64,000 nt of DNA from DTWD01 sp963662965 (GTDB lineage: Bacteria; Acidobacteriota; Vicinamibacteria; Vicinamibacterales; UBA8438): assembly GCA_963662965.1 (NCBI GenBank), contig OY759970.1, positions 558,001 through 622,000 of the forward strand, given 5' to 3'. Below, one piece after another: positions 36,507-45,475 of this stretch. The translations under genes and the position numbers were made by a program. How positions within the stretch are numbered: the first letter of the stretch is position 1; the number at the start of each line of letters is the position of its first letter. The notes below the pieces were generated by a model that saw only the letters and a program-made list of their open reading frames with translations, had not been told where the DNA came from and did not search any database.

Positions 36507-36929
36507 ATGAGTGACGACACCCGAATCTATTTCGCGTACGGTTCGAATATGTCCGTTCGCAGACTGAAAAAGCGGGTGTCGTCCGCGGAGCCGTTGGGAA
36601 TGGGCTGGCTTCCCAAGTACAAGCTGATGTTCCGCAAGAGAAGCCTGGACCTCTCGGGCAAGTGCGATATCGTACCGGCCGAGGCCTGCAGAGCGTTTGG
36701 CGTACTGTTCGAAATCGATTCCAGTCAAGAAGAAAGACTCGATCAATGTGAAGGACTGCATGGCGGGTATCTCAAGAAGGCGTGCAACGTCCAGGTAGGT
36801 GAAGGACAGTGCATGCCCGCGTTTACGTACTACGCTCACCCTAAGCACGTCGACGACAATCTGAGACCGTACACGTGGTACTTGAACCACGTGATTATCG
36901 GTGCCGAGGAGGCGAGCCTTCCGGAGGGC
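36507..36929 (+). pseudogene. gamma-glutamylcyclotransferase-like protein, 3' end replaced by IS6
   Basis: Starts at ATG 36507 after GAGGAGGAG. RIYFAYGSNMSVRRLKKRV gives the YGSN substrate loop of the GGCT fold; then KYKLMFRKRSLDLSGKCDIV, GVLFEIDSSQEERLDQCEG (likely catalytic Glu region) and MPAFTYYAHPKHVDDNLRPY. Native sequence reaches about residue 141, where the IS6 end supplies a foreign tail and the stop at 36971. Most of the fold remains, so some activity cannot be excluded. Confidence 0.75.
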
Positions 36930-37715
36930 ACTGTCAACTTAACGAGTCCGGACCAGAATGAGGCGAGTTGATCCCAGGATCAGGCTGCCGTCACCTGGGC
37001 CCACACGGTGAACGACCGTGCTCGCAACATCCGATGATGAGCCGCCCTGAGTAGGTGTCGACCCACGCGAAAGAGATTCTGAATGACACCGTGGACGTGC
37101 AAGAACCGCTGCGCGTGGTCGGATGACGTGAAGCCTCGCATCTGACGTTCGCGTTGTCGCGTGGGTTGATGCGAGACTTCGGCGCGATTGTTCGCGTATC
37201 GCCTCGTGTCATGGGTGACCAGCGGCATGAGGTCCCGATGGGCGACACGGTAGCTGCCCAGCTTGTCGGTCACGAGCCGCACGGGTTCCTGTCGCTGACT
37301 CTTCAACAGTCGGCGAAAGAATCTCCGCGCTGCACGCCCGTCCCGACGGGGTTGTACGAGGATGTCGATCAGGTCACCGTCTTGATCCACCGCGCGCCAG
37401 AGATACTGGCGCTGACCGTTGATCGTCACGAAGACTTCGTCCAGGAACCACGTATCTCCGAGTCGACCCTGTCGGCGCTTCAACTGCCGAGCGTAGTCGG
37501 GGCCGAACTTCCCGCACCACTGGCGAACGGTTTCGTAGGACACGATGATTCCTCGTTCGGCCAGCAAATCCTCCACATCCCGGAAGCTCATGCAGTATCT
37601 GTGGTAGAGCCAGACGGCATGGCTGATGATGTCGGGCGGAAAGCGATGCCGATGGTAGCGGGGCCGGCGAGTGTTCATCCCGGCATTGTGCCGGGCGGAG
37701 AGTTAACCTGACAAT
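36930..37715 (-). mobile_element. IS6-family element (subgroup A), copy 3
   Basis: Ends CTGTCAACTTAACGAG (36931) and GAGTTAACCTGACAAT (ending 37715). Same sequence as 28956-29741 in opposite orientation; it truncates the GGCT gene. Confidence 0.85.
36980..37678 (-). CDS. IS6-family transposase (subgroup A)
   Basis: 232 residues differing from the 28993 protein by about one residue (Asp for Glu near residue 16). All three catalytic residues are present and both ends are intact. With copies 1 and 2 it shows very recent activity in this genome; a pair in opposite orientation also allows inversion of the 7 kb between them. Confidence 0.9.
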   Translation of the reverse strand: MNTRRPRYHRHRFPPDIISHAVWLYHRYCMSFRDVEDLLAERGIIVSYETVRQWCGKFGPDYARQLKRRQGRLGDTWFLDEVFVTINGQRQYLWRAVDQDGDLIDILVQPRRDGRAARRFFRRLLKSQRQEPVRLVTDKLGSYRVAHRDLMPLVTHDTRRYANNRAEVSHQPTRQRERQMRGFTSSDHAQRFLHVHGVIQNLFRVGRHLLRAAHHRMLRARSFTVWAQVTAA

Positions 37716-37806
37716 GTTCGTTCATAGTTTTTAGGTGTTCCTGACCTGCCCCCAGGGTTGAGCCAGTTCTTATGAGAGAGCTGGACTCATGATCAGGCCA
37801 CTCACT
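37716..37806 (-). repeat. fragment of IS3-family element d, left of IS3-c
   Basis: Matches 61649-61740 (GGTGTTCCTGACCTG, GAGAGAGCTGGACTCATG). The same sequence resumes at 39221-39283 on the far side of IS3-c, so IS3-c sits inside this fragment. The few bases before it (TTCGTTCATAG) also match the deaminase start region at 61649. Confidence 0.75.
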
Positions 37807-37840
37807 GTACCGCACCCGGTTTCTTGGACACACGTTTGCG

Positions 37841-38743
37841 CTACGCGGCATGGCGTAGCTCGTATTGCTCGCGCGCTTCGAGTGGCGTGCGATACGCCAG
37901 CTTTTCGAGGCGCCAGCACTGGTTGTCGCGTTCGACGAACGCAGCGACGGCGGCGCGCACGTCGGCGAGGGTGTGAAAGACCCGGCCGTAGATCGCTTGC
38001 TCCTTGAGCGTGCGATTCCAGCGCTCGACGACCCCGTTGGTTTCCGGCTCTTCGAGGAAGCCGAAGCTGGGGTGGATGCCCCAGTAGCGGACCTGGTTGA
38101 GGAAGTGGTCTGACAGATACTGGCTGCCGTGGTCCATCCGTAGCGCCAAGCCGCGGGCCACGTCCGCCTCGACCGAGCCGTCGCGTCGCCCGAGCCCTTG
38201 CGCGATCGGCTCGAGGGCGGCAAAACGGCTCCCCACCTTGCACACATGCCAGCCCACGCACTCGGCGTTCCAGTGGTCCACCGCCGCGAAGGTCCAGACC
38301 CAGCCGTCCTCCACGGTGAACACCCGTACGCCGTCGGTGCCCCACATCACCTGAGGCGCCGAAGTGACAATCGTCCCGTCGTGCGCTTTCGGGTCACCCT
38401 GCCGCCCGCGGTGGGGTGAGAGCAGCCCCTGCGCGCGCATCACACGCAACACCCGCGTCCGGGACACGCGGATCCCGTCGAGAATCCGCAGCCGCGCGTG
38501 GACCTTGCGATGGCCCTCGCCCTGGAACGGTGACCGGGTCAGGTCGCTGCGAATGGCCGCCAAAAGCTGCGCATCCGACAGCGCGGGCGTCGGCCCGCGG
38601 CGGGCCGGGCCTGCACCCCGCTTTCGGCACTGCGCACGCGCCCGCCGCGCGTAGAGCGCCGAGCGCGACCTCTCCCACGTCCGACACACCCGTTCGAGAC
38701 CATAGCGCCGCCCCGTGGTCGCGGAGGTCGTTGCGCTCATCAT
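37841..38743 (-). CDS. IS3-family OrfB
   Basis: 300 residues. RRYGLERVCRTWERSRSALY, then GHRKVHARLRILDGIRVSRT, the rve core with MWGTDGVRVFTVEDGWVWTF (first Asp), ALRMDHGSQYLSDHF (second Asp) and EETNGVVERW-type Glu (actual text EPETNGVVERWNRTLKE). Ends YRTPLEAREQY. Complete; its ATG overlaps the orfA stop as ATGA. Confidence 0.85.
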   Translation of the reverse strand: MMSATTSATTGRRYGLERVCRTWERSRSALYARRARAQCRKRGAGPARRGPTPALSDAQLLAAIRSDLTRSPFQGEGHRKVHARLRILDGIRVSRTRVLRVMRAQGLLSPHRGRQGDPKAHDGTIVTSAPQVMWGTDGVRVFTVEDGWVWTFAAVDHWNAECVGWHVCKVGSRFAALEPIAQGLGRRDGSVEADVARGLALRMDHGSQYLSDHFLNQVRYWGIHPSFGFLEEPETNGVVERWNRTLKEQAIYGRVFHTLADVRAAVAAFVERDNQCWRLEKLAYRTPLEAREQYELRHAA

Positions 38744-39174
38744 CGCGACCTCCGCGTCGCCAAAGGGAGGCGACGCTCCGCCGCGCGGGCACGCGCCCGC
38801 AGCAGTTCGTTCTCCATCGACAGTGCCCCAATGTGTCGCTTGGCGGCATCCAGCACTGCGGCTACCGGTTCACCGGCCTGCTCCTTCAGCCCGAGTTCGA
38901 GACCGGCCAACGCCCGCGCCTTCCACTCCTCCAGCCGATAGATCTCCACCCCGACTGCACGCGAGACCGCGTCGAGTGACTCGCCGCACAGCAGCCGCAG
39001 CACCACGTCCCGCTTCCGGCTCGCACTCCACCGCTGCCCGGGCGCCAAGGCCCGGGCCCCAGCCGCCGCAGCGTCGGCGCCGACTCCGGTCGCCCTTCGG
39101 GCTCCCTCCGTCCGCGCCGACCCAGCTCCCTGCACCCTCCTCGACTGAACCATTCCCGCTACCTCCTTGGACAT
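38740..39174 (-). CDS. IS3-family OrfA
   Basis: 144 residues; the first 45 are Ala/Arg/Gly-rich and may not be translated. The core SASRKRDVVLRLLCGESLDA then VSRAVGVEIYRLEEWKARAL is the helix-turn-helix, followed by a zipper (IGALSMENELLRARARAAER). It overlaps orfB by four bases, so translation is probably coupled. Confidence 0.75.
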   Translation of the reverse strand: MSKEVAGMVQSRRVQGAGSARTEGARRATGVGADAAAAGARALAPGQRWSASRKRDVVLRLLCGESLDAVSRAVGVEIYRLEEWKARALAGLELGLKEQAGEPVAAVLDAAKRHIGALSMENELLRARARAAERRLPLATRRSR

Positions 39175-39297
39175 CAGATTCTCCCTTAATCCGTGTCCAA
39201 GAAAACCGGGGGCGCAATAATCAGGCCACTCACGGGCGTCGGGGCGGGCTTAGAAGTTTCCCGAGGCCACCTCTAAACGCCTGGATCCGTAGTGGAC

Positions 39298-39413
39298 TTG
39301 TCAAGTTGACGAAAAGCTCGTCGAGCGACCCCCAAGATACTGGGCTCCAGCACGTCTCGACCCCGCTCTGCTGAGCATCAGAAACGTTCCGTCAGCTTCA
39401 ACGTGACAATACC
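39298..39413 (+). repeat. MITE copy
   Basis: TTGTCAAGTTGACGAAAAGC at the left, CGACCCCCAAGATACTGGGC in the arm, and ACGTGACAATACC at the right. It cuts the DUF3565/DUF1971 gene. Confidence 0.8.
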
Positions 39414-39680
39414 CCGTGAACACCGGCGTGGACTGCGACACGACGACGCGCTCCGGTCCCTCGAACCGATCACAGCGCACACCGTGCAGTGCCTCTCCCA
39501 GGCGGCTGTCCCGGCCGGAGGCTGTGGTCACCCAGGTCGATGCATGAACGGTGGGGCGTGCCGCACATGCTGGGCATGACCGCAGCTCAGGAGGGCGGTC
39601 CAGTCGCCGTGGTCATCAAAGCGGAAGCCGGTGAGGGCCGATTCATCGACCTCCACCAGGTATGTTTGCGGCGGCGGACC
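39414..39680 (-). pseudogene. DUF3565-DUF1971 fusion protein fragment with frameshift
   Basis: Minus-strand reading VDESALTGFRFDDHGDWTAL then LSCGHAQHVRHAPPFMHRP matches DUF3565 (GFxxDxxGxWxAxLxCGHxQHVRHxPP). A one-base shift is needed to continue WVTTASGRDSRLGEALHGV RCDRFE, after which VVVSQSTPVFT resembles the start of DUF1971. The MITE replaces what follows. Not functional. Confidence 0.6.
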
Positions 39681-39739
39681 TCCCTACTGCTTCATGGCAG
39701 ATCCTTTCAAGAAGGGTCGACGGAACTAGTGCAAAACCG

Positions 39740-39890
39740 GTTCTGTCACGTCGGTGAAGTCCGAAACCCAGAGCTGATTTGGCCGAGTCGCCACGAACTG
39801 ACGATCGCCGAGATCCGCGGGCCGGCCGTCATGGCCTGCGGGCGTTGTCGTGATCCACGCGCGCCCACGCGGAAGCAGGGGTGATACAGC
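39740..39890 (-). pseudogene. IS3 OrfB fragment
   Basis: Minus-strand RPADLGDRQFVATRPNQLWV, then SDFTDVTE, matches the region around the first catalytic Asp of an IS3 OrfB unlike the others here. Bases 39891-40015 hold no gene. Confidence 0.6.
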
Positions 39891-40015
39891 AACCGGAGGA
39901 TCGCGCCAGTGGCCGTCGGCGTGCGCCCGCTGGCGAGCGTCGGAGCCTTCCCGCAGAAATAATTTCGGACGGGAGCGCCCCCCCTTCGCGCCCGCTGCCG
40001 GGGGGCCGTGCCCCC

Positions 40016-41044
40016 TTACGCGGTGCCGCGTCGTACGAGGCGGAGGGGTGATACGGTGCGTGGGGCGGCGGGACCGGCCGCGTGGGGCCGCCGACGGGCT
40101 GGTCCCGCCTGCGCCTGCTGCGCCAGATACTCGACGAGTTGGTCCCCGGCGTCGAGCAGTTCCTGCTCGTTGATGATGTTGTAGCGGTCGAAGATGGCGC
40201 GGCTCTTGTGTCCGGTCAGGAGCATGGCAACCCGCTCGGGGACGCTGGCGCGGATCAGGTTGCGGGCGGCGGTGCGGCGACAGTCGTGGAGGAAGCGGGT
40301 CGGCACCCCGGCCGCCTGGCAGGCGGTGCGCCACGCCGTGCGCCAGCGGCGGATTGGGATGCCGTCGCGGTGGAAGACCAATGGGCTGTTCGGGTCACGG
40401 CATGCCCGTCGCCGCGCCAGGGCCTCGGCAATGGGTTGTGAGATGGGGAGCATCCGCCCCACCAGGGTCTTCGAGCGCGCGGGCGAGAGCCGGATGACGC
40501 CGCCCGCCTCGTCGATCTCCTCCCAGGTGAGGCCGAGGATCTCCTGCTTGCGCCACCCGGAGTAGTAGGCCACATCGAGGATGTCCTGCCACGGGGCGGG
40601 TAGGTGGGCGCGGACGGCGAGGTATTCGGGGTGCTCGAAGAAGCCCTGGCGGGGAGGATTCTCGCGCAGGCGGTCGGGAAAGCCGGGCACGGTGTCGAGC
40701 CAGCCCCAGTGGACGGCGAGGGTGCACATGCGGTGGAGGGCCGAGGTCTCCCGGTTGATGGTGCCGGTGGCGGCCCCGGCGGCGCGCCGGGTCAGTTGAT
40801 ACTGGCGAATCTGGCACGTGGTGAGCGCGGCGGCCCGCGTGTCGCGCCCGAAGAACGCGGCGAGATGGGTGACTCGGCCGCGGGCGGTGCTCTGGGATCG
40901 GAACTGCCGGACCTGGTAGTCCTGGAGATAGGCGTCGCTGAGATCTCCCAGGGTCGGCCCCTGGGGGCCGAACGTGCGCGTGAGCGGCGCCGTGGCGTGT
41001 GCGTCACCGGAGGTGGTGATCGAGACGGTCTCGGGCGGGGTCAT
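40016..41044 (-). CDS. tyrosine recombinase / phage-type integrase, copy 1
   Basis: 342 residues from ATG 41044, preceded by AAGGAGGA; the frame reaches back to 41629 but that part has no integrase similarity. N-terminal SAM-like core-binding domain (TLGDLSDAYLQDYQVRQF, then INRETSALHRMCTLAV). Catalytic residues: Arg165 (GWRKQEILGL), His253 and Arg256 (HDCRRTA), His279 (GHKSRAIFDRY) and Tyr288. All present. The C-terminal 30 residues are Ala/Pro/Arg-rich. Copy 2 at 63196 is almost identical over the shared part. No excisionase or att site is adjacent; a tRNA-Arg 3' half at 51869 is a candidate target. Confidence 0.88.
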   Translation of the reverse strand: MTPPETVSITTSGDAHATAPLTRTFGPQGPTLGDLSDAYLQDYQVRQFRSQSTARGRVTHLAAFFGRDTRAAALTTCQIRQYQLTRRAAGAATGTINRETSALHRMCTLAVHWGWLDTVPGFPDRLRENPPRQGFFEHPEYLAVRAHLPAPWQDILDVAYYSGWRKQEILGLTWEEIDEAGGVIRLSPARSKTLVGRMLPISQPIAEALARRRACRDPNSPLVFHRDGIPIRRWRTAWRTACQAAGVPTRFLHDCRRTAARNLIRASVPERVAMLLTGHKSRAIFDRYNIINEQELLDAGDQLVEYLAQQAQAGPARRRPHAAGPAAPRTVSPLRLVRRGTA

Positions 41045-41794
41045 GAACTCGGGTCCTCCTTGTGGTGGCGGCCGCGGGCAGGCGGCGTCCGTCCACATTC
41101 GCTCTGGTGGGCGCGACAGGCAAGGGGAATGTGCGGAGGCGACGGGACGGCGATGTGTGGGGAGCCACGAGTGGCGACCGAGTGCAGATGTACGGAGCGC
41201 GAGTTCGGCCGGTGCTCCCGCCCCACCGTGCGGCCCGGCAGGAACGTGAACGACGAGCGCGACCACGGCGACGGATCCTCCACCCGCGCGCGGCCGGCGG
41301 ACGAGCGGCTCGCTGACCGAGACCAGCGTTCGCGACTGGCAGTACTGGCCGGAACGGTTCAACGGGTCGAAGGACCGGACCATGAACCCAGGCCCGCTGG
41401 ACGGTACCGACCAGCGGGCCAGGACCGTCCTCGCCGCGGGCGTCGAGCCAGACGGCCTTCCTGCCAGGTGGCGAGGCGGCACGGCCGTGGGACGCGGCAA
41501 CGGGGGCGCGAGTGCGACGGCCGCGACGCCGCCGGTGCTCGTGGCAGAGGCTCGTTGCCCCCCTCTCCCATGATCCCGACGTGGCCTGGCTGATCCACGG
41601 TCTCGCGGCCAAGGATGGGATCGAGCCATCGGGTCCGTGAGAAGCCACCGGCGCGCCGCCGTTGAGGAGCCCGCCCAGTCGCGGCCGGCACCGGCGGCGG
41701 CTAGTGGGGTGCGCTGGGGCCGCCTGGCGCACCAGGATCCGTCTTTGAGACCTCCGTGAACGCGTCGAAGAGCGACCAGTTGTCCAGGAAGGGG
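41045..41794. other. gene-free stretch upstream of integrase copy 1
   Basis: Very GC-rich, with long open frames on several strands but no codon pattern, ribosome site or motif that I can support. It contains the integrase ribosome site at its left edge. Confidence 0.4.
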
Positions 41795-42872
41795 CGTTGG
41801 TGCGCTGATTCAGCGCGGTGGGCGAGCAGTGGCCGGCATGTTGACCAGCGCGACCGCCGGCGGGTCATGATCTCGCTGTGAAGTCGAGAGTGCATCCGAA
41901 GTACACGACAACGTATCGCGTCGGGAACTGGGCCGAGTACGACCGAGCCCTCGTGCGGCGAGGCGACGTCACCCTCTGGCTCACGCCTGACGCGATCGCC
42001 ACGTGGGCAGCGGCTGGCGTCGGCAGGCGGAGCGGGCAACTCCAGTATTCCGATCTCGCCATCGAAACCGCCCTGACGCTCAGTCTCCTCTTCCACTGAC
42101 CGTTGCGTCAGACCGAGGGCGTCTTGACCTCGATCTTCGGGATGCTGGGCGTCGATCTCACGGCCCCCGATCACACCACGCGCTCGCGACGCGGTCAGCA
42201 TCTCGCCCTCGCGCTTCGGCGCGCCCGCCCGGGCACCAGCCTGCACCTCATCGTTGACAGCACCGGACTGTCCATCGTCGGCGAAGGTGCGTGGGCCGCG
42301 GCGACACATGGGGGCCGAGGGCGACGCGGCTGGAGGAAGCTCCATCTCGGCGTGGACGGGTCCCGTGTGATCGTGGCCTGCGCGCTGACTGAGCCGACGG
42401 CCGAGGACGCGATTACGGGGATCAGTCTGGTCGACGAGGTGGAGGGACACCTCACCAGAGTGACGGCGGATCCGGCCGACGACACGCGCGCGTTCTAGGG
42501 TGCGGCCGGTGCGCGAGGGGCGCGGGTCGTGGTGCCGCCGACCAAGACCGCGTCGTTGTCTCGACGGGGCGCCCGATCAGGTGCCCGCGATCGGACGATC
42601 AGGAGGGTGAAGGCGCTCGGCCGGCGACGGTGGACGAAGGCGTCTGGTTCCCATCAGCACGCGCGCGTGGAGCATGCGTTCGTCCGGTACACGTCGATCG
42701 TCGGCGACTGTCTTCGGGCACGCAGTTCATCGGGGCAACGGCGTGAGGCCGTGCTCGCGTGTCACGTTCTGAACCGGATGACCGAGCTTGGCAGACCCGT
42801 CTCGTACCGCATCGGTAGGTGACGGGCTCGACGGTTTGAAGCGCGTAGGCCTACCCGCATCCGCGCACCAAC
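41795..42872 (+). mobile_element. IS5-family element, copy D
   Basis: Ends GTTGGTGCGCTGATTCAGC (41795) and GCGCACCAAC (ending about 42872); the outer GGGGC / GCCCC also match. The transposase is dead (next entry). A 54-bp inverted copy of its left end lies alone at 44881-44934. Confidence 0.75.
41878..42822 (+). pseudogene. IS5 transposase with two in-frame stops
   Basis: One reading frame from GTG 41878 through KVHPKYTTTYRVGNW-like start (actual RVHPKYTTTYRVGNWAEYD), TGA at 42097, then PLRQTEGVLTSIFGMLGVDL, IVDSTGLSIVGEGAW (first Asp), TAG at 42496 close to the second Asp, then RRRWTKASGSHQHARVEHAF and VLNRMTELGRPVSYRIGR. The frame is otherwise continuous, so it is a relatively recent double-nonsense pseudogene of the group at 49736. 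Confidence 0.85.
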
Positions 42873-43187
42873 GCCCCGCCCCGCAGACGAGTGAGGCGGG
42901 GACGAGATCACGGACGGACATCACGGCAGTACGGATCGAGCGGGGAAGGACATCGAGCGAGATCGGCGAACCAGACGATCCAGGCGGGCGACGAAGAAGA
43001 TCCGGCCGGTGAAGAGCGTGACGGTCGAGCGCCCCATCAAGAGGACACCAACGAGCGAGCCGGAAACCACAACAGGGCTCCTGCCGAACACGTTAGTAGG
43101 CGGGAGCCAGCCGACCGGATTTTGGTCTTGCCTTTTCACGTGAGTCAAGCCCATTCTTAGTTGAAACTCTCGACGGCTCCTGATTGC

Positions 43188-43700
43188 TTACGCGGCTTTC
43201 CTCTTCGACGTCGTCGTGTTGATCTTCAGTTCTCGCTTCAACGCGATACGGAGCGTGGGCAGGTGACGGTAGCCCATCACCTTCCGCAGACGTGGTTCGA
43301 TGTCCAGGAGCGCGGTTGCTAGCCAGCGGTGGCGTTGGCTCGAGTGCTGCCAGTGATCCACCTTCGCACAGCGTTCCTCGACGAGCGCATTGATGGACTC
43401 GAGACACTTCGTCGTCTTCAGCGACCGGCCCAGCACCCCGTACAGCCCGAGGCGATGCAGCGTCAGGGTCTCGGCCAGCCCTTCCGCCAGACTGCCGGCG
43501 GCGGATTGGTTCCGGTCCTCCAGCTCGCGATGGAGCGTCTCGAGCGCACCCAGCGCCTCGGTGTACGTCGGGCGGTTGTAGGCGCGCTGGAGGCGCTGGC
43601 GCCATGAGGCCTGCTCGCGCTTGGCCAGGTACCTCACCACGTTCTCGCGCTTGTGCCACTGGCACCGGTGGACCAGGGCGCGGTCCCGGAAGGCCTTCCG
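43188..43700 (-). pseudogene. IS256-family transposase, C-terminal half
   Basis: Minus-strand frame open from 43700: RALVHRCQWHKRENVVRYL, then SLKTTKCLESINALVEERCA, KVDHWQHSSQRHRWLATALL and VMGYRHLPTLR, the C-terminal block of IS256 (mutator-like) transposases with the catalytic Glu region. The N-terminal half was lost at the IS1-like insertion at 43701. Bases 42873-43187 hold no supported gene. Confidence 0.85.
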
Positions 43701-44874
43701 GGTGCTTGTGCCGGTCGCTGTTGATTCGCCGCGCCGTTACACTGGGGCGATGAATGCGATCGACGAGAGGGCGTGCGGCAAGCCTGGGTGCGACAACTTT
43801 GGAAAGCCCGGCCTCAACATCGTGGGCCACGGCTGGTGTGTGACGAAGTCGGGCCGCCGCCGACGGTACCGCTGCACAGTATGCGGGGGAACGCTCAGCA
43901 CGAACACGGGGACCGCGTACCGCGGTCTTCGCTGCAGTCGACGGGAGTTCGACCAGGTCGCGAGCCTACGAGTCGAGGGCGTCAGCATTTCTGCCACCGC
44001 CCGAGTGACGGGCCATTCCCGCACCACCATCGCGCGATGGCTCGAGCGAGCCGCGACAGCTGCCGCGTGCTTCAATCACCGGCTGCTGCGCAATTTCGAC
44101 GTCATTGAGCTGCAGGCGGATGCACGCTGCACGTTCATCGGCAGCAAGCGCCGCACCCTGTGGCTGTTTGCGACGATCGAGGTGTGTTCCCGCTTGTGGG
44201 CCGGTAGTGTTCTCGGCCGCCGCTCCCATCGCAACACCAAGGCCGCGATCAACGACGTCATCCTCCGCGGACGCCGCGTTGGGTGCCCCCTGATCGCCAC
44301 CGATGGCTTCGAGTACTACGTCGGGGTGATGGTGCGCCTCTTGGGTTCAGCGTGCGTCTATGGGCAAGTGCTCAAGACGCGGCGGAACAATCGTGTCGTT
44401 CGGGTCGAGCGGCGCGTGAAGATCGGCCCGGCGCGCCGGCTGAACGCCGCGCTGTTGGCGTCGGAGGATGCCGAGACCCTGAACACGTCGTTCATCGAGC
44501 GCCTCAACCTCACGATTCGTCAAGGGTCGGCGTACTTGCGCCGGCGCTCGCCATGCCACGCTCGTGGCGCAGACCAGCTCCGCGGGCACGTCGAGCTCCT
44601 GCGGGGCTACTACCATTTCATTCGGCCGCACCGGGCGTTGAGGTTCGGGCGCGAGACCGGGACGCCGGCGATGCAGGCCGGTCTGGTGAGCCAGCGCTTG
44701 GCGTTGCGCGACATCTTCACGGCGGGCGGTCTCACGCGACGTATCTTTGTGGCCGTCGTGCACGTGTCCGTGACCGTCCAGCCCACGGAATCTGACTAAG
44801 CCGAGCTGTCGACGCGCTGCTCGCCGTCGGCTCGGAGACAGGCTGCCTGATCAACAGCGAACGGCGCAAGCACC
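43701..44874 (+). mobile_element. IS1-like insertion sequence, copy B
   Basis: Same terminal repeats as copy A: GGTGCTTGTGCCGG (43701) and GGCGCAAGCACC (ending 44874). Inserted in an IS256 remnant. Confidence 0.85.
43750..44799 (+). CDS. IS1-like DDE transposase with zinc ribbon
   Basis: 349 residues from ATG 43750 (matches the start of copy A; the frame extends back to 43621 into the IS256 remnant). CGKPGC and CTVCGG at the N-terminus, helix-turn-helix LRVEGVSISATARVTGHSRT, catalytic Asp in ELQADARCTFIG, Asp in IATDGFEYYVG, Glu in TSFIERLNLTIRQ, and FIRPHRALRFG. Complete. Confidence 0.85.
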   Translation: MNAIDERACGKPGCDNFGKPGLNIVGHGWCVTKSGRRRRYRCTVCGGTLSTNTGTAYRGLRCSRREFDQVASLRVEGVSISATARVTGHSRTTIARWLERAATAAACFNHRLLRNFDVIELQADARCTFIGSKRRTLWLFATIEVCSRLWAGSVLGRRSHRNTKAAINDVILRGRRVGCPLIATDGFEYYVGVMVRLLGSACVYGQVLKTRRNNRVVRVERRVKIGPARRLNAALLASEDAETLNTSFIERLNLTIRQGSAYLRRRSPCHARGADQLRGHVELLRGYYHFIRPHRALRFGRETGTPAMQAGLVSQRLALRDIFTAGGLTRRIFVAVVHVSVTVQPTESD

Positions 44875-44880
44875 CGATGG

Positions 44881-44934
44881 TCAACATGCCGGCCACTGCT
44901 CGCCCACCGCGCTGAATCAGCGCACCAACGCCTC
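44881..44934 (-). repeat. orphan IS5 end
   Basis: Reverse complement of the first 50 bases or so of IS5 copy D (41796-41846; shared CAACATGCCGGCCACTGC and CTGAATCAGCGCACCAACG). There is no transposase attached. Confidence 0.75.
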
Positions 44935-44993
44935 ACGCGGCGGCGGCGTGCGGGCAGCCAAGACCATCACTTGGTAGCCGGGACAGCCACCGG

Positions 44994-45026
44994 GGGCAGG
45001 GCACCACGGTGTCCTGCCCTTTTTTT
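44994..45026 (+). terminator. rho-independent terminator
   Basis: GGGGCAGG stem, CACCACGGTG-type loop (itself able to pair), CCTGCCC, then seven T. Textbook form for the plus strand. The gene it served has been lost; upstream is transposon sequence. Confidence 0.85.
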
Positions 45027-45076
45027 CGTGCCCGGCTTGTCAAGCATTCTGGATAAGCCCCAATTTTTTACAGCCT

Positions 45077-45112
45077 GCCTGTCCGCTTCTCTCCTATCAT
45101 ACGTCCTTTAGG
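45077..45112 (+). repeat. 35-bp dispersed repeat, copy 2
   Basis: CCTGCCTGTCCGCTTCTC, TCCTATCATACGTCCTT; see 33600-33636. Confidence 0.6.
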
Positions 45113-45261
45113 ATACGGTAGCGATACACGTGGGTCTTTGCCCTGAGCGGCAATGCCCTTGAAACACCGGGCGAAGGCACGAAGCGCGGTGAATTGGCGG
45201 CGGATGGCCGGCTGGACATCGGGCGGGGCGTGGCTGCTCGAAAGGAGAAAGGAGAGGAGGC

Positions 45262-45471
45262 ATGCTTTCTAGCGCGACGAACGACGGCTCCGACAATCCG
45301 GGATCGCGCGCGGGCGCGGCGTCCGGCGACGTGAGGCCGAAGACGGCGACGCGCGTCGGCGTCCTGCGGCGCGGCCTGGCCCTGGGACTGGCAGCAGCCC
45401 AGCGGCGCGCGGCGGTCGACCGCGTCCCGCCTCGCCAACCACTCGCGACGCCGGCGGGGAGTGAAGGTTGA
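45262..45471 (+). CDS. possible small leader ORF upstream of the SGNH hydrolase
   Basis: 69 codons, ATG 45262 preceded by AGGAGAGGAGGC, the strongest ribosome site nearby. The stop lies four bases before the SGNH ATG, so it could couple translation. The product is Ala/Arg-rich (LRRGLALGLAAAQRRAAVDR) with no recognisable domain; codon-bias-driven chance is possible. Confidence 0.35.
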   Translation: MLSSATNDGSDNPGSRAGAASGDVRPKTATRVGVLRRGLALGLAAAQRRAAVDRVPPRQPLATPAGSEG

Positions 45472-45475
45472 TTCA

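Larger units (their letters stand above)
37807..39220 (-). mobile_element. IS3-family element c
   Basis: Ends CGCACCCGGTTTCTTGGACAC (about 37813) and GTGTCCAAGAAAACCGGGGG (ending near 39212) are inverted repeats. The outer flanks both read ATCAGGCCACTCAC, which occurs once at the uninterrupted site 61728-61741, giving an apparent 14-bp duplication. Confidence 0.8.

Noticed and set aside
40604..41593. 329-codon plus-strand frame opposite and upstream of integrase copy 1
   Set aside because: Gly/Arg-rich, antisense to the integrase for half its length and with no motif; treated as chance in very GC-rich DNA.
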